This document shows, piece after piece, positions 14,937-29,743 of a DNA stretch of 45,584 nucleotides (positions within the stretch are counted from its first letter, which is position 1; every line of letters begins with the position of its first letter). Source of the stretch: Tamilnaduibacter salinus (GTDB lineage: Bacteria; Pseudomonadota; Gammaproteobacteria; Pseudomonadales; Oleiphilaceae). A program made the translations under genes and the position numbers. The notes below the pieces were generated by a model that saw only the letters and a program-made list of their open reading frames with translations, made no database searches and was not told the origin of the DNA. The stretch is from NCBI RefSeq assembly GCF_003096655.1, contig NZ_QEKQ01000012.1:1-45584 (forward strand), read 5' to 3'.

Positions 14937-16718
14937 TTAACGCTGACTGCCCGGCGTGACCCGCAGGATCTCCTCGATGGTCGTCTCTCCGGAGGCCACC
15001 TTCTGGGCGCCACTCAGGCGCAGCGAATGCATGCCGTCGCGGTAGGCTTCCACCCGGAGCTGGTCCAGGTCGCACTGATCGTCCACCTTCTCGCGCAGGC
15101 GCTCGGTGAGCTGGAGAATTTCGTAAACCCCGGCGCGGCCCATGTAGCCTGTGTTGCGGCACTCCAGACAGCCCACCGGCGCATGGACGCCTTCCGGGAG
15201 GGGCGCTTTCCAGGGTTTGGTGAGCTCTCTCCAGGCGGATTCGTCGATCGTGCTCTGCTGTTTGCAGTGGGGGCACAGGGTCCGTATGAGCCGCTGCGCC
15301 ATGACACCGAGCACCGTCGCCCGGATAAGGTAGGGCGGGATGCCCAGTTCAATCAGCCGGGTAATGGCGCTGGGCGAATCGTTGGTGTGCAGTGTGGACA
15401 GGACCAGATGTCCGGTCAGGGCAGCCTGCACCGCCATCTCCGCCGTCTCCAGATCGCGGATTTCGCCCACCATGATGATGTCCGGATCCTGGCGCAGCAG
15501 GGCCCGGACGCCAGATGCAAAGGTCAGGTCGATGCCCTGTTGCACCTGCATCTGGTTGAACGATGGTTCCACCATTTCAATGGGATCTTCGATGGTGCAG
15601 ATGTTGACCTCGGAAGTCACCAGCGATTTTAGCGTGGAATACAGTGTCGTGGTCTTGCCGGAGCCGGTTGGGCCGGTGACCAGGACGATGCCGTAAGGCT
15701 GTCGGGTCATGCGATCCCAGCGCTCGATGTCTTCCCGGCTGAACCCGAGTTGGTCGAAGGACTTCAGCAGCACGTCCGGGTCAAAGATCCGCATGACCAT
15801 CTTTTCGCCGAAGGCCGTGGGCAGGGTGGCCAGGCGGAGTTCCACTTCCCGGTCATCGGGCTTGCGGGTCTTGATGCGGCCGTCCTGGGGCTTGCGGCGT
15901 TCGGCCACGTTGAGTCGCCCGAGGATCTTCAGGCGGCTCACGACCGCCGTGCCAACTTCGTCCGGAAATTCGTAGACGTTGTGCAGTACCCCGTCGATGC
16001 GGAACCGGACCTGGGCGATGTGGCGTCGCGGCTCGATGTGAATGTCGCTGGCGCGCTGATCGAACGCGTATTGCAGCAGCCAGTCGACAATCTTGACCAC
16101 ATGCTGGTCGTTGGCGTCGGGATTCTTGGCGTCGCCCAGATCCAGCAATTGCTCAAAGTTGTGGATGTTGCCGTTACCGGGCGCTTTGGGGTCGCTGGCC
16201 TTATGCACGGAATTGGCCAGTTGGTAGAACTCGACGGTGTAGCGTCGAAGGTCCTCGGGGTTGGCAACGACGCGACGGATGTCCTTTTTCAGTACATGGC
16301 GCAGATTGTCTTCCCAGTCCGCCTTGAACGGTTCCGCGCTGGCGATCACCACCTCGTCGGGACCGATCTCGACCGCCAGAATACCGTGACGCTGGGCGAA
16401 GGCGTAGGACATAACCCGGCAGATGGCCGGCACGTCGATCTTGAGCGGGTCGATGTGCACACTGTCCTGCCCCGCCCATTCGGCGAGCCATCGCGTCAGA
16501 CGCTCCAGATCGAGCTTGCGACCGTCCCGGAGACTGTCAGGCTGGGCGATCGCCACCACTTCCAGCGGGTGACGTTCCCGACTCTCGGCGCCCAGGTTGG
16601 CAGCGAGAATCCGCTCGGCCTCCGCCTGATCGATTTCCTCACTGTCCACAAGAGCATTGCACACATCCCTGAGAGTGAGTGTATGGCGGGGTGGTGCGGC
16701 AAGAGCGGCGCGTGGCAT
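14937..16718 (-). CDS. orphan GspE/PilB-type secretion ATPase
   Basis: A 593-residue cytoplasmic ATPase of the type II secretion/type IV pilus family. An N-terminal GspE-like region (about 1-170) precedes the ATPase core. The core has Walker A GPTGSGKT at 349-356, Asp box residues near 374-383 (CTIEDPIEMVEP), Walker B IIMVGE at 414-419 and a His box near 437-444 (LVLSTLHT). Four cysteines (C482, C485, C517, C520) form the zinc-binding subdomain of GspE/PilB. No pseudopilin, secretin or inner-membrane platform gene lies nearby, so it must act with components encoded elsewhere, or in a different process. It is convergent with the DUF3080 gene. Confidence 0.85.
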   Translation of the reverse strand: MPRAALAAPPRHTLTLRDVCNALVDSEEIDQAEAERILAANLGAESRERHPLEVVAIAQPDSLRDGRKLDLERLTRWLAEWAGQDSVHIDPLKIDVPAICRVMSYAFAQRHGILAVEIGPDEVVIASAEPFKADWEDNLRHVLKKDIRRVVANPEDLRRYTVEFYQLANSVHKASDPKAPGNGNIHNFEQLLDLGDAKNPDANDQHVVKIVDWLLQYAFDQRASDIHIEPRRHIAQVRFRIDGVLHNVYEFPDEVGTAVVSRLKILGRLNVAERRKPQDGRIKTRKPDDREVELRLATLPTAFGEKMVMRIFDPDVLLKSFDQLGFSREDIERWDRMTRQPYGIVLVTGPTGSGKTTTLYSTLKSLVTSEVNICTIEDPIEMVEPSFNQMQVQQGIDLTFASGVRALLRQDPDIIMVGEIRDLETAEMAVQAALTGHLVLSTLHTNDSPSAITRLIELGIPPYLIRATVLGVMAQRLIRTLCPHCKQQSTIDESAWRELTKPWKAPLPEGVHAPVGCLECRNTGYMGRAGVYEILQLTERLREKVDDQCDLDQLRVEAYRDGMHSLRLSGAQKVASGETTIEEILRVTPGSQR

Positions 16719-16721
16719 GGG

Positions 16722-17084
16722 TCACTGACTCCGGGTTCGGCGATTCACTTTCAGGTGGATCATGGCCACGGAGAACAATAGCAGGGAGAGGGCGGCATTG
16801 ATGACGGGGGCCACTTCTCCCTGGCTCAGCCACACGTCCACGGTGAACTGGGTAAAGTAGAAAATCAGAACGAAACTGAGCCAGATCAGCCCCCGGTTGT
16901 GTCCCTGGTAGACCGCCGGGATGAAGGGCAGCAGCGGCAGCAGCTTGACAGTCAGAATCAGGGCTAGCGACACATCCGCCTCTGGCCCCGGCCAGAAGCT
17001 GGTCACGATCAGCGATACGATCAGCGCCGCATACAGGCCCTGGCAGGCCATTCGGGTGCGCTGGGCATCGGGATGGTTGAGCAT
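16722..17084 (-). CDS. DUF2069 small inner-membrane protein
   Basis: A 120-residue protein with four hydrophobic segments (about 18-35, 42-62, 68-88 and 92-110), matching the DUF2069 family often found beside wrbA in gammaproteobacteria. The ATG at 17084 has AGGA 8 bases upstream, partly inside an earlier in-frame ATG at 17093. The 17093 start cannot be excluded. The wrbA-like gene ends 5-14 bases upstream, so the two form one transcript. Only 3 bases separate its stop from the start of the downstream ATPase gene. Function is unknown. Confidence 0.78.
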   Translation of the reverse strand: MLNHPDAQRTRMACQGLYAALIVSLIVTSFWPGPEADVSLALILTVKLLPLLPFIPAVYQGHNRGLIWLSFVLIFYFTQFTVDVWLSQGEVAPVINAALSLLLFSVAMIHLKVNRRTRSQ

Positions 17085-17097
17085 GGCGGTCATCCTG

Positions 17098-17730
<633 letters not shown>

Positions 17731-17813
17731 TCATCGGTTCTGTCATCGTCCTCGCGTCAGTCGCCTGATCGGTGGAGTGACAGGCCCAGCGCAGTCTAAC
17801 AGGAGCAACCCCG

Positions 17814-18248
17814 TTGAAGTACCTCGTAATCGCCGTCCTGACCGTCGTCACACTGTCCGGATGTCAGCGCGTGTCCATGGAGACCGCCGATGGAACATCG
17901 GCGCAGTGGTCGGATTATCGCGGTGACTGGGTGTTCGTAAACTACTGGGCGGAATGGTGCGAACCCTGCCGTGATGAGATCCCCGAGCTGAACGATCTGG
18001 ATGACGATTCGAATGTGACGGTGCTCGGTGTGAATTACGATGGACTGACCGGCGGCGATCTCCAGGCGGCGATTGTCGACATGGGCATCCGCTACACTGT
18101 TGTCACGCCGGACCCCGGTCCCGCTCTGGGCTGGAAGTCACCGGTGGGCATGCCCGCCACCTTCGTCGTGTCGCCAGACGGCACACTGGTTGAGACCCGG
18201 TTTGGTGCTCAGACTGAAGAGGCCCTTCGGGCGATCATGAGTCGGTAG
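17814..18248 (+). CDS. TlpA-like thioredoxin-fold lipoprotein
   Basis: A 144-residue protein starting at a TTG codon. AGGAG at 17801-17805 lies 8 bases upstream and no ATG fits. A signal peptide ends in lipobox LSGC with Cys17. A thioredoxin-like domain follows with active site WCEPC (C49, C52) and cis-proline in VGMPATFVV. It should be a membrane-anchored periplasmic thiol reductase of the TlpA/ResA type, for example in cytochrome maturation or reduction of periplasmic disulfides. The substrate is not known. dnaE follows 93 bases downstream; wrbA is divergent. Confidence 0.85.
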   Translation: MKYLVIAVLTVVTLSGCQRVSMETADGTSAQWSDYRGDWVFVNYWAEWCEPCRDEIPELNDLDDDSNVTVLGVNYDGLTGGDLQAAIVDMGIRYTVVTPDPGPALGWKSPVGMPATFVVSPDGTLVETRFGAQTEEALRAIMSR

Positions 18249-18341
18249 GCCGGGACGACGGTTTTGCCTTAGAATAACCGCTTCCGGTCCGGCAATCCGG
18301 CCGGAATTGATCCACCTCCCAGCACAACGGGTTCCGCTGCC

Positions 18342-21300
18342 ATGTCGAGCCGCTTCGTTCACCTCCGTGTCCATTCAGAGTACTCCCTGTCCGATGGGCT
18401 GGTGCGGGTCAAACCCCTCATCAAACGCGTTGCTGAACTGGGAATGCCGGCCGTCGGACTGACCGAGCAGTCCAACATGTGTTCGCTGGTCCGTTTTTAC
18501 AAAGCGGCCATGGAGGAGGGCGTCAAGCCGATCATCGGTGCGGACATCTGGCTTTCCAATCCGGAGGAACCCGAAAACCCGTTCCGCCTGACGCTGTTCG
18601 CCCGCAACCAGACCGGTTACCTCAACCTGACTGAAATCATTTCGCTGGGTTACACCGAGGGCCAGCACAACGGTGTGCCCATTATCGCGCCACAATGGAT
18701 TGAGTCCCGTCGCGACGGCCTGCTGGCGCTGTCCGGCGCCAAGCTGGGAGACGTTGGCCGGGCACTGGTGGCCGGCAAGACCGAGCTGGCGCAGGAGCGT
18801 GCCGAGTACTGGCAGCGACTTTTCCCGGATGCCTACTATCTGGAGCTGCACCGCACCGGGCGCCCCAACGACGAGGAGTGCCTCCACGCCAGTGTTGAGC
18901 TGGCAGACACACTGGGGCTGCCGGTGGTGGCGACCAACGACGTGCACTTCATGGCTCCAGAGGATTTCGAGGCTCATGAGGCCCGGGTCTGCATCGGTGA
19001 GAGCCGGACGCTTGATGACCCGCGGCGGGAGCGGCGTTTCAGTGATCAGCAATACCTCCGCAGCCCGGAGGAGATGGAAGAACTGTTCGCGGACATCCCC
19101 GAGGCGATCGACAACACGATCGAAATCGCCCGGCGCTGCAGCGTCAAGGTTCGCATGGGCGAGTACTTCCTGCCGGACTATCCCATCCCTGAGGGGATGA
19201 CCATGGACGAGTATTTCCGGAAAGTGTCTGAGGAGGGCCTGGAAGACCGACTGACCCGGATTCTCGACCCGGACCAGCCGGATTACCAGGAACAGCGGGA
19301 GCGCTATTTCAAGCGTCTGGACTTCGAGCTGAACATCATCATCCAGATGGGGTTCCCGGGCTACTTCCTGATCGTGATGGACTTCATCCAGTGGGCCAAG
19401 AATAACGGCATTCCGGTTGGTCCGGGCCGAGGCTCCGGCGCAGGTTCTCTGGTGGCGTACTCGCTGCTGATCACCGATCTCGATCCGCTTGGTTATGACC
19501 TGCTGTTCGAGCGCTTTCTGAATCCGGAACGGGTGTCCATGCCCGACTTTGATGTCGACTTCTGCATGGAAAACCGGGACCGGGTGATCGAGTATGTGGC
19601 TGAAAAATACGGCCGTAATGCGGTGTCCCAGATCATTACGTTCGGCACCATGGCCGCCAAGGCTGTCGTGCGTGACGTGGCGCGGGTGCAGGGCAAGTCC
19701 TACGGGCTGGCGGACAAGCTCTCGAAGATGATCCCGTTTGAACCGGGCATGACGCTGGACAAGGCCATTGAGGAAGAAGAGGCCATTGGCGAGTTCCTGG
19801 AGCAGGACGAGGAAGCCCAGGAAATCTGGGACATGGCCAAAAAGCTGGAAGGCGTCTGCCGGAATGCCGGTAAGCACGCCGGTGGCGTCGTCATTGCCCC
19901 GACCAAGATTACGGATTTCTCCGCACTGTATTGCGATGAGGAAGGCGGCAGTCCGGTCACCCAGTTCGACAAAGGCGATGTGGAAGACGCGGGCCTGGTG
20001 AAGTTTGACTTCCTGGGGCTGCGGACGCTGACCATCATCGACTGGGCGCTTCAGATGATCAATCCGCGTCTGGAAAAGCGCGGAGAGCCGCCGCTGGATA
20101 TCAATCGCATCCCGCTTGATGACAAGCCGTCGTTTGAAATGCTTCGCAAGGCCGAGACGACGGCGGTGTTCCAGCTTGAATCCCGGGGGATGAAGGACCT
20201 GATCCGCCGTCTTCGCCCGGACACGCTTGAGGACATGATCGCCCTGGTCGCGCTGTTCCGTCCCGGTCCGCTCCAGTCCGGGATGGTGGATGACTTCATC
20301 GACCGGAAGCACGGCAAGCAGCCGGTGGCCTACCCGCATCCGGACTTCCAGTACGAGGGCCTCAAGCCGGTACTTGCGCCGACCTATGGCATCATCCTGT
20401 ATCAGGAGCAGGTGATGCAGATTGCCCAGGTGATGGCCAACTTCAGCCTGGGTGGGGCCGACCTGCTGCGCCGTGCCATGGGTAAGAAGAAAATGGAGGA
20501 GATGGCCAAACAGAAGGTCAAATTCCTCGAAGGCTGTGACGAGAACGGCATCAGCCGTGAGTTGGGCGAGAACATTTTCGATCTGGTCGAGAAGTTCGCC
20601 GGCTACGGTTTCAATAAGTCGCACTCCGCCGCCTACGCCCTGGTGTCGTACCAGACGCTGTGGCTGAAGGCGCACTACACCGCCGAGTTCATGGCGGCCA
20701 CGCTGACGGCGGACATGCAGAACACCGACAAGGTGGTGACGCTGATCGAGGAGTGCCGCAACCTCGAACTGGATATCGTGCTGCCCGATGTCAGCCGGTC
20801 TGAGTACTCTTTTACCGTCGACGACGACGGCCGCGTGGTCTACGGGCTTGGCGCCATCAAGGGCCTGGGTGAAGGACCGATCCAGAGCATTGTCGAAAAC
20901 CGCGACGAGGGGCCCTATCAGGATCTGTTTGATTTCTGTCGCCGGGTGGATCTCAAGCGGGTCAACAAGCGCGCCATTGAGGCGCTGATCCGGGCCGGTG
21001 CGCTGGACCGGCTGGGTCCGGGGCGCGCCCAGATGATGGCGAGCATCGATAAGGCCATTCAGCAGGCCGAGCAGCAGTCCCGTAATGAGTCTGTCGGTAT
21101 GATGGACATGTTCGGCGAAGCGCTGGACGGATCAGAAGGCGATCCGTTTGAAGCGGTGGCCGGCATGCGCGACTGGCCGGAAAAGGAACGGCTGAAGGCC
21201 GAAAAGGACACCCTCGGGTTGTATCTGACGGGTCATCCATTTGACGAATACGAGCACGAGGTGCGCCGGTTTGCGCGACAGTCGATTGCCGACCTCAAGG

Positions 21301-21818
21301 CGGGACGCTCGCCGCAGCGGGTGGCGGGTCTGGTGGTGGCCATGCGCACGATGAAGAACCGTCGGGGGCAGACCATGGCCTTTGTGACGCTGGACGACCG
21401 GTCCGCACGCATCGAGGCCACGCTGTTCTCCGAGACCTGGCACGAAGCGCGGGACCTGCTCCAGTCCGATGAGGTCGTCGTGGTCGATGGTGTGGTGAGC
21501 TTCGATGACTATTCCGGGACCCTGAAAATGCGGGCCAACGCCGTCATGGACGTCCCTACTGCCCGTCGCCAGTTCAGCCGGGGATTGCGTGTCTCGCTGG
21601 AGTCGGGGCAGCTTGCCAATGGTCTGCTCGATCGCCTCGATGAAACACTGGCGCCGCACCGTGGCGAAGGCTGCCCGGTCTGGATTGATTATTGCGGCGA
21701 TCAGGCCCGAACGCGGATCGAACTGGGTGAAAACTGGCGTGTCCGTCCGGATGACAATTTGCTGCTAAACTTACGTCACCTGATTGGCGACTCGGCGGTG
21801 GAACTCGTGTACGACTGA
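18342..21818 (+). CDS. dnaE: DNA polymerase III alpha subunit
   Basis: 1158 residues, close to the 1160 of E. coli. The N-terminal PHP domain starts with [13 protein letters not shown]. The C-family polymerase core holds catalytic D402 and D404 (PDFDVDF), and [13 protein letters not shown] lies further on, all diagnostic of DnaE1. Helix-hairpin-helix, OB-fold and tau-binding regions follow. A beta-clamp-binding motif is expected in the C-terminal third, near MMDMFG. It is the replicative polymerase subunit. No strong Shine-Dalgarno precedes the ATG. It is followed by accA as in E. coli, with a 107-base gap. Confidence 0.98.
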   Translation: MSSRFVHLRVHSEYSLSDGLVRVKPLIKRVAELGMPAVGLTEQSNMCSLVRFYKAAMEEGVKPIIGADIWLSNPEEPENPFRLTLFARNQTGYLNLTEIISLGYTEGQHNGVPIIAPQWIESRRDGLLALSGAKLGDVGRALVAGKTELAQERAEYWQRLFPDAYYLELHRTGRPNDEECLHASVELADTLGLPVVATNDVHFMAPEDFEAHEARVCIGESRTLDDPRRERRFSDQQYLRSPEEMEELFADIPEAIDNTIEIARRCSVKVRMGEYFLPDYPIPEGMTMDEYFRKVSEEGLEDRLTRILDPDQPDYQEQRERYFKRLDFELNIIIQMGFPGYFLIVMDFIQWAKNNGIPVGPGRGSGAGSLVAYSLLITDLDPLGYDLLFERFLNPERVSMPDFDVDFCMENRDRVIEYVAEKYGRNAVSQIITFGTMAAKAVVRDVARVQGKSYGLADKLSKMIPFEPGMTLDKAIEEEEAIGEFLEQDEEAQEIWDMAKKLEGVCRNAGKHAGGVVIAPTKITDFSALYCDEEGGSPVTQFDKGDVEDAGLVKFDFLGLRTLTIIDWALQMINPRLEKRGEPPLDINRIPLDDKPSFEMLRKAETTAVFQLESRGMKDLIRRLRPDTLEDMIALVALFRPGPLQSGMVDDFIDRKHGKQPVAYPHPDFQYEGLKPVLAPTYGIILYQEQVMQIAQVMANFSLGGADLLRRAMGKKKMEEMAKQKVKFLEGCDENGISRELGENIFDLVEKFAGYGFNKSHSAAYALVSYQTLWLKAHYTAEFMAATLTADMQNTDKVVTLIEECRNLELDIVLPDVSRSEYSFTVDDDGRVVYGLGAIKGLGEGPIQSIVENRDEGPYQDLFDFCRRVDLKRVNKRAIEALIRAGALDRLGPGRAQMMASIDKAIQQAEQQSRNESVGMMDMFGEALDGSEGDPFEAVAGMRDWPEKERLKAEKDTLGLYLTGHPFDEYEHEVRRFARQSIADLKAGRSPQRVAGLVVAMRTMKNRRGQTMAFVTLDDRSARIEATLFSETWHEARDLLQSDEVVVVDGVVSFDDYSGTLKMRANAVMDVPTARRQFSRGLRVSLESGQLANGLLDRLDETLAPHRGEGCPVWIDYCGDQARTRIELGENWRVRPDDNLLLNLRHLIGDSAVELVYD

Positions 21819-21925
21819 TATCGGTCATACCAAGGTCCGGTTCCGCGGCCCGGTCTTGATTGATAGGCTCCACCCAAATGAACGATGGCGCCGGGATGGC
21901 GTCGCACTGGTAAAGATGGAAGGTC

Positions 21926-22879
21926 ATGAATCCCAATTACCTGGATTTTGAACAGCCCATCGCCGACCTGGAAGCGAAGATCGAAGAACTGCGGCTGGTT
22001 GGTAATGACAGCGATATCAACATCACTGAAGAAATCAGCCGGCTGCGGAACAAGAGCGTCAGTCTGACCGAAAGCATTTTTTCCGAACTGACGCCCTGGG
22101 ATATCACCCGTCTGGCGCGTCACCCCCGTCGGCCCTACCTGCTGGATTATATCGAGCGCGTCTTCGATGATTTTGACGAACTGCATGGTGATCGCGCCTT
22201 TGCGGATGACCCGGCGATCGTCGGGGGGACGGCGCGTCTCGATGGCCAGCCTGTCATGGTGATCGGCCACCAGAAAGGCCGGGAGGTGCGCGACAAGGTG
22301 CGCCGCAATTTCGGCATGCCGCGCCCGGAAGGCTACCGTAAGGCGTTGCGCCTGATGGAGCTGGCGGAGCGTTTCCGGATGCCGATCCTGACGTTCATCG
22401 ACACGCCGGGGGCCTATCCCGGCATCGGCGCCGAAGAACGGGGTCAGAGTGAAGCCATCGCCCGTAATCTGGCCACCATGTCGCGGCTCAAAACGCCGGT
22501 CATTTCCACTGTTATCGGCGAGGGCGGTTCCGGCGGAGCCCTGGCCATTGGTGTCTGCGACCGGCTGTACATGCTTCAGTATTCCACCTATTCGGTGATC
22601 TCCCCGGAGGGCTGCGCGTCCATCCTGTGGAAGAGCGCGGAATACGCCTCACAGGCCGCCGCTGCTATGGGGGTCACGGCCGACCGGCTTCATAGTCTCG
22701 GGCTTGCCGATGTGGTGATTCCCGAGCCGCTGGGCGGCGCCCATCGGGATGCGGATGCCATGGCGGAATCGCTCCGGGCCCAGCTCCGCCAGGGGCTCGA
22801 CGAACTGGGCGAACTGACCATCGACGATCTGCGTCAACAGCGGTACGAGCGACTGACCGCCTATGACACCGGCCGGTAG
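21926..22879 (+). CDS. accA: acetyl-CoA carboxylase carboxyltransferase alpha subunit
   Basis: 317 residues, typical for AccA. It begins [19 protein letters not shown] as the family does. It shows the crotonase-like core with [17 protein letters not shown] and the oxyanion-hole segment [12 protein letters not shown]. With AccD it transfers the carboxyl group from biotin to acetyl-CoA, giving malonyl-CoA for fatty acid synthesis. Its last codons overlap the start of tilS by 17 bases, so the two are translationally coupled. The position directly after dnaE is conserved in gammaproteobacteria. Confidence 0.97.
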   Translation: MNPNYLDFEQPIADLEAKIEELRLVGNDSDINITEEISRLRNKSVSLTESIFSELTPWDITRLARHPRRPYLLDYIERVFDDFDELHGDRAFADDPAIVGGTARLDGQPVMVIGHQKGREVRDKVRRNFGMPRPEGYRKALRLMELAERFRMPILTFIDTPGAYPGIGAEERGQSEAIARNLATMSRLKTPVISTVIGEGGSGGALAIGVCDRLYMLQYSTYSVISPEGCASILWKSAEYASQAAAAMGVTADRLHSLGLADVVIPEPLGGAHRDADAMAESLRAQLRQGLDELGELTIDDLRQQRYERLTAYDTGR

Positions 22880-24194
22880 ACGCCGGCCCCCTCTCTCCCC
22901 ATGGCCTGAAGCGCTGCAACGGGCCATGGAGACCCTGCCGCATTACGGCCGTCTCTGGATCGCCCTCAGCGGCGGCCTTGATTCGGTCGTGCTGATGCAG
23001 GCGGTGCATGCCGTTGCGCTCGACCGCCCCGGCCTCGGGGTGCGAGCCATTCACGTCAACCATCAGCTTCAGCCCGCCGCAGGCGATATGGAGGCGTTCT
23101 GTCGCCGGCTGTGTGCACGCCTGGGCATAGCGCTTTCCGTTCAGCGGGTCCGGGTCACGGAGTCGGGCGGTGGCATGGAAGGCAACGCCCGCCGCGCCCG
23201 ATACCAGGTGTTCACGTCACTGATGGGCGAGGGCGATGTGTTGCTGATGGCTCACCACCGGGATGATCAGGCCGAAACGGCACTGTTCCGGATGATGCGA
23301 GGCAGCGGCGGTACCGGGCCGGCCGGCATGCCATCCCGGCGCGCCCTGGGACGCGGAACCCTGTGCCGGCCCCTGATGACCCTCTCCCGGGCCCAGCTCG
23401 AGGCATGGGGTGAGGCCTGGGGGGTTGAGTGGGTGGACGATCCCACCAACAGCGACACGAGTCTCGACCGCAACTTCCTCCGACACCGTGTGCTGCCGCT
23501 GATGGAGCAGCGTTGGCCGACGGTTCGGGAGAACCTTGCCCGGCTGGCGGACCAGACTGTCGAGTCCGACGCGCTGCTTGGCCGGCTGGGGGCGATTCAA
23601 CGCGCGGCAGTGGAGGATGACCACGGCCGGCTGTCGGTCGCCGCCCTGGCGGCGTTGTCGCGGCCCGAGCAGAAAAACCTGCTACGCTGGTGGATGATTG
23701 AACAGGGCGTCGCGCCGCCGCCACCGGATCAACTGGAGCAGGGGCTCGCTGATCTGACCACCGCTGCGGGCGATCGCCAGCCTTTGCTGGTTGGGGACGG
23801 GTACGCCGTCCGGCGTTTTCGGGGCTGGCTGTACTGGGTTGCCGACAGGCTCCAGCCACCGGGCCATGCGGTGCAGTGGCAGACGCAGCGCACGTTGCCC
23901 TGGGGTGACGGCCAATTGCGATTTGAACCCGGTCCGGATAAGGACTTTCCGGTCTTGACGGTCCGGCGCCGACAGCCCGGAGAGCGCTTCCGACCACAAC
24001 CGGGCGGGCCCAGCCGCTCCGTGAAGAAGTGGCTTCAGGAGCAGGCAATCCCGCCGTGGGAGCGCGCGATCCTGCCGTTTGTCGAGGAGGAGAATACACT
24101 GATTGCCATCGGCGATCTCTGGCAGTTGGCCGACGCGTCGGAGCGCGTCTCCCGCGGCGGCTGGCGGATTATCTGGGATCGGAGCTGTCGTTGA
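22863..24194 (+). CDS. tilS: tRNA(Ile)-lysidine synthetase
   Basis: 443 residues. The PP-loop ATP pyrophosphatase motif SGGLDS is at 36-41, and other TilS segments are visible ([26 protein letters not shown]). A C-terminal TilS domain ends the protein. It converts the wobble cytidine of tRNA-Ile(CAU) to lysidine so that it reads AUA. The chosen ATG overlaps the accA end; an alternative internal start at residue 22 would leave too short a lead before the PP-loop. It is followed by pyrG after 90 bases. Confidence 0.95.
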   Translation: MTPAGRRRPPLSPWPEALQRAMETLPHYGRLWIALSGGLDSVVLMQAVHAVALDRPGLGVRAIHVNHQLQPAAGDMEAFCRRLCARLGIALSVQRVRVTESGGGMEGNARRARYQVFTSLMGEGDVLLMAHHRDDQAETALFRMMRGSGGTGPAGMPSRRALGRGTLCRPLMTLSRAQLEAWGEAWGVEWVDDPTNSDTSLDRNFLRHRVLPLMEQRWPTVRENLARLADQTVESDALLGRLGAIQRAAVEDDHGRLSVAALAALSRPEQKNLLRWWMIEQGVAPPPPDQLEQGLADLTTAAGDRQPLLVGDGYAVRRFRGWLYWVADRLQPPGHAVQWQTQRTLPWGDGQLRFEPGPDKDFPVLTVRRRQPGERFRPQPGGPSRSVKKWLQEQAIPPWERAILPFVEEENTLIAIGDLWQLADASERVSRGGWRIIWDRSCR

Positions 24195-24219
24195 GAAGGC
24201 GGGGGGGTTCTGGTACTCT
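24191..24219 (+). promoter_or_regulatory. predicted pyrG promoter
   Basis: TTGAGA (24191-24196, five of six to TTGACA) is separated by 17 bases from TACTCT (24214-24219), which has a TG two bases upstream as in extended -10 elements. The spacer holds a run of seven G. A perfect 5-bp hairpin (24233-24246) and a C-run follow in the leader before the pyrG ATG at 24285. The -10 match is weak (three of six). Confidence 0.4.
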
Positions 24220-24242
24220 GGCGCCCCGTCTCGAGATGATAA

Positions 24243-25913
<1,671 letters not shown>

Positions 25914-25920
25914 TCGATGG

Positions 25921-26829
<909 letters not shown>

Positions 26830-26859
26830 GGCGTCCGGCGGCACCGATTGAATCATTGA

Positions 26860-28182
<1,323 letters not shown>

Positions 28183-28187
28183 TCGCA

Positions 28188-28230
28188 CACAGAACGCCGC
28201 TGGTCTATGCTGGACGGGCGGCGTTCTGTG
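28188..28230 (+). other. large stem-loop between eno and ftsB
   Basis: A perfect 13-bp inverted repeat (28188-28200 with 28218-28230) encloses a 17-base loop. There is no T-tract, so it is not a canonical terminator. It could stabilise the eno mRNA 3' end or dampen read-through into ftsB. The loop contains TATGCT, a possible -10 element for ftsB. Confidence 0.6.
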
Positions 28231-28254
28231 CACGACTTGTGTTAGGCGGAATCA

Positions 28255-28527
28255 ATGAAAGTCTTGTGGGCTGTCATGGCAGTACTCATCGTCCTCCTCC
28301 AGGTCCGCCTGTGGGTGGGAGAGGGAAGCTATGCCCATGCCTGGCAGCTCCAGGACAAGATTGATGACCAGAAAGCGGAAAACCGCCAATTGGCACATCG
28401 CAACGAACAACTCTACGCCGAAGTGCGCAACCTCCGTCACGGCGACGGCGCCATCGAAGGCCGGGCCCGTACGGAACTCGGCCTGATTCGTGAGGATGAG
28501 ACCTTCTTTCTCGTCGTCGAACCCTGA
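28255..28527 (+). CDS. ftsB: cell division protein FtsB
   Basis: 90 residues. A short cytoplasmic start and one N-terminal membrane helix (about 3-21) are followed by a periplasmic coiled coil (DDQKAENRQLAHRNEQLYAEV) and a conserved acidic end (RTELGLIREDETFFLVV). This matches FtsB/DivIC. It links FtsL and FtsQ in the divisome. It is followed after 14 bases by ispD, the usual gammaproteobacterial neighbour. Confidence 0.95.
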   Translation: MKVLWAVMAVLIVLLQVRLWVGEGSYAHAWQLQDKIDDQKAENRQLAHRNEQLYAEVRNLRHGDGAIEGRARTELGLIREDETFFLVVEP

Positions 28528-28541
28528 CTGACCCTATCGTC

Positions 28542-29267
28542 ATGCCCGATCCTTTGCGTTATTGGCTGGTGATCCCGGCGGCCGGCGCTGGCCGTCGAAT
28601 GGGGGCTGAGCAGCCGAAACAGTACCTTCCCCTCGGTCACCGCCGGCTCCTGGACGTCACTCTCCAGCGATTGCTCGATGCGTTCGCGTTCGAAGGCTGC
28701 ATGGTGGCCCTGGACGCCGATGACCGGTGGTGGTCCCAGTGCGACAGTGCCGCGGATGAGCGCGTCGCGACCTGTGTCGGGGGTGTCGAGCGCGCCGACT
28801 CCGTGCTGGCCGCCCTGGATGCGCTGGCCGATTGGGCACGGCCGGATGACTGGGTGCTGGTTCACGATGTCGCACGCCCCTGCCTGGCGCGGGGGGATCT
28901 GGAACGACTGATCTCGACGCTGGGCCCCGGCACCGATGGTGGGCTGCTGGCCGTGCCGGTGAGTGACACGGTCAAACAGGCGTTACCGGGCGGCGAACGC
29001 GTGTCGCAGACAATGGACCGCTCCACCCTCTGGCGCGCCATGACGCCCCAGCAATTTCGGTATCAGCCCCTTCAGGCGGCGCTGAGAGGCGCCCTGAGAG
29101 GGCGCGCGCCGGTTACGGATGAGTCCTCCGCGATGGAGGCGGCGGGCTATCAGCCCCGGTTGATTCCCGGTCGGTCGGACAATCTCAAAGTGACGGTTCC
29201 GGAGGATCTCGCGCTGGCGGAGTGGCTGCTGACACGTCTGGAAGCACAAGAGGAGACAGACCGTTGA
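28542..29267 (+). CDS. ispD: 2-C-methyl-D-erythritol 4-phosphate cytidylyltransferase
   Basis: 241 residues. The N-terminal CTP-binding signature [18 protein letters not shown] is at about 10-27. [10 protein letters not shown] and VTDESSAME are also present, as in IspD. It forms CDP-methylerythritol in the non-mevalonate isoprenoid route. Its TGA stop overlaps the TTG start of ispF (TTGA), so the two adjacent pathway enzymes are coupled. Confidence 0.96.
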   Translation: MPDPLRYWLVIPAAGAGRRMGAEQPKQYLPLGHRRLLDVTLQRLLDAFAFEGCMVALDADDRWWSQCDSAADERVATCVGGVERADSVLAALDALADWARPDDWVLVHDVARPCLARGDLERLISTLGPGTDGGLLAVPVSDTVKQALPGGERVSQTMDRSTLWRAMTPQQFRYQPLQAALRGALRGRAPVTDESSAMEAAGYQPRLIPGRSDNLKVTVPEDLALAEWLLTRLEAQEETDR

Positions 29268-29743
29268 GAATAGGCCAGGGCTATGATGTTCACGCTTTTG
29301 AGTCGGGCGATGGTCTGCCGGTGGGCGGCGTTTGGCTCCCACACGATCAGGGGGTCAGTGCCCATTCGGATGGCGATGTGCTGCTGCATGCCATCAGCGA
29401 TGCGCTGCTCGGAGCAGCGGCATTGGGCGATATCGGCCACTTCTTCCCGGATACGGATTCCGCATGGTCGGGTGCAGACAGTCGTGCGCTGTTGCGCGAG
29501 GTCGTGGGCGCCGTCCGTCAGGCGGGCTACCGGCCGGTGAATATCGACAGTACGATCATTGCCGAACGTCCTAAAATGGCTCCTTATCTGGGCGCCATGC
29601 GTCAGAACATTGCTGAGGATCTGGGGATGGCGATGGATGCCGTCAGCGTCAAAGCGACGACGACGGAAAAACTGGGCTTCACCGGCCGGCGCGAGGGCAT
29701 TGCGGCCCAGGCCGTCTGCCTCATCGACCGGCGTGAACCGTGA
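29264..29743 (+). CDS. ispF: 2-C-methyl-D-erythritol 2,4-cyclodiphosphate synthase
   Basis: 159 residues, identical in length to E. coli IspF. The TTG at 29264 is the start: AGGAG lies 8 bases upstream (29251-29255), it overlaps the ispD stop, and it yields the family N terminus [12 protein letters not shown]. The upstream GTG would add 14 foreign residues. Metal ligands D8 and H10 are visible, as are the segment [17 protein letters not shown] and [13 protein letters not shown]. It cyclises the IspE product, releasing CMP. The stop overlaps the GTG start of truD. Confidence 0.95.
   Translation: MRIGQGYDVHAFESGDGLPVGGVWLPHDQGVSAHSDGDVLLHAISDALLGAAALGDIGHFFPDTDSAWSGADSRALLREVVGAVRQAGYRPVNIDSTIIAERPKMAPYLGAMRQNIAEDLGMAMDAVSVKATTTEKLGFTGRREGIAAQAVCLIDRREP

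Noticed and set aside
18375-20675. 766-residue minus-strand open frame
   Set aside because: Antisense shadow of dnaE caused by high GC; His/Arg/Gln-rich with no recognisable domain.
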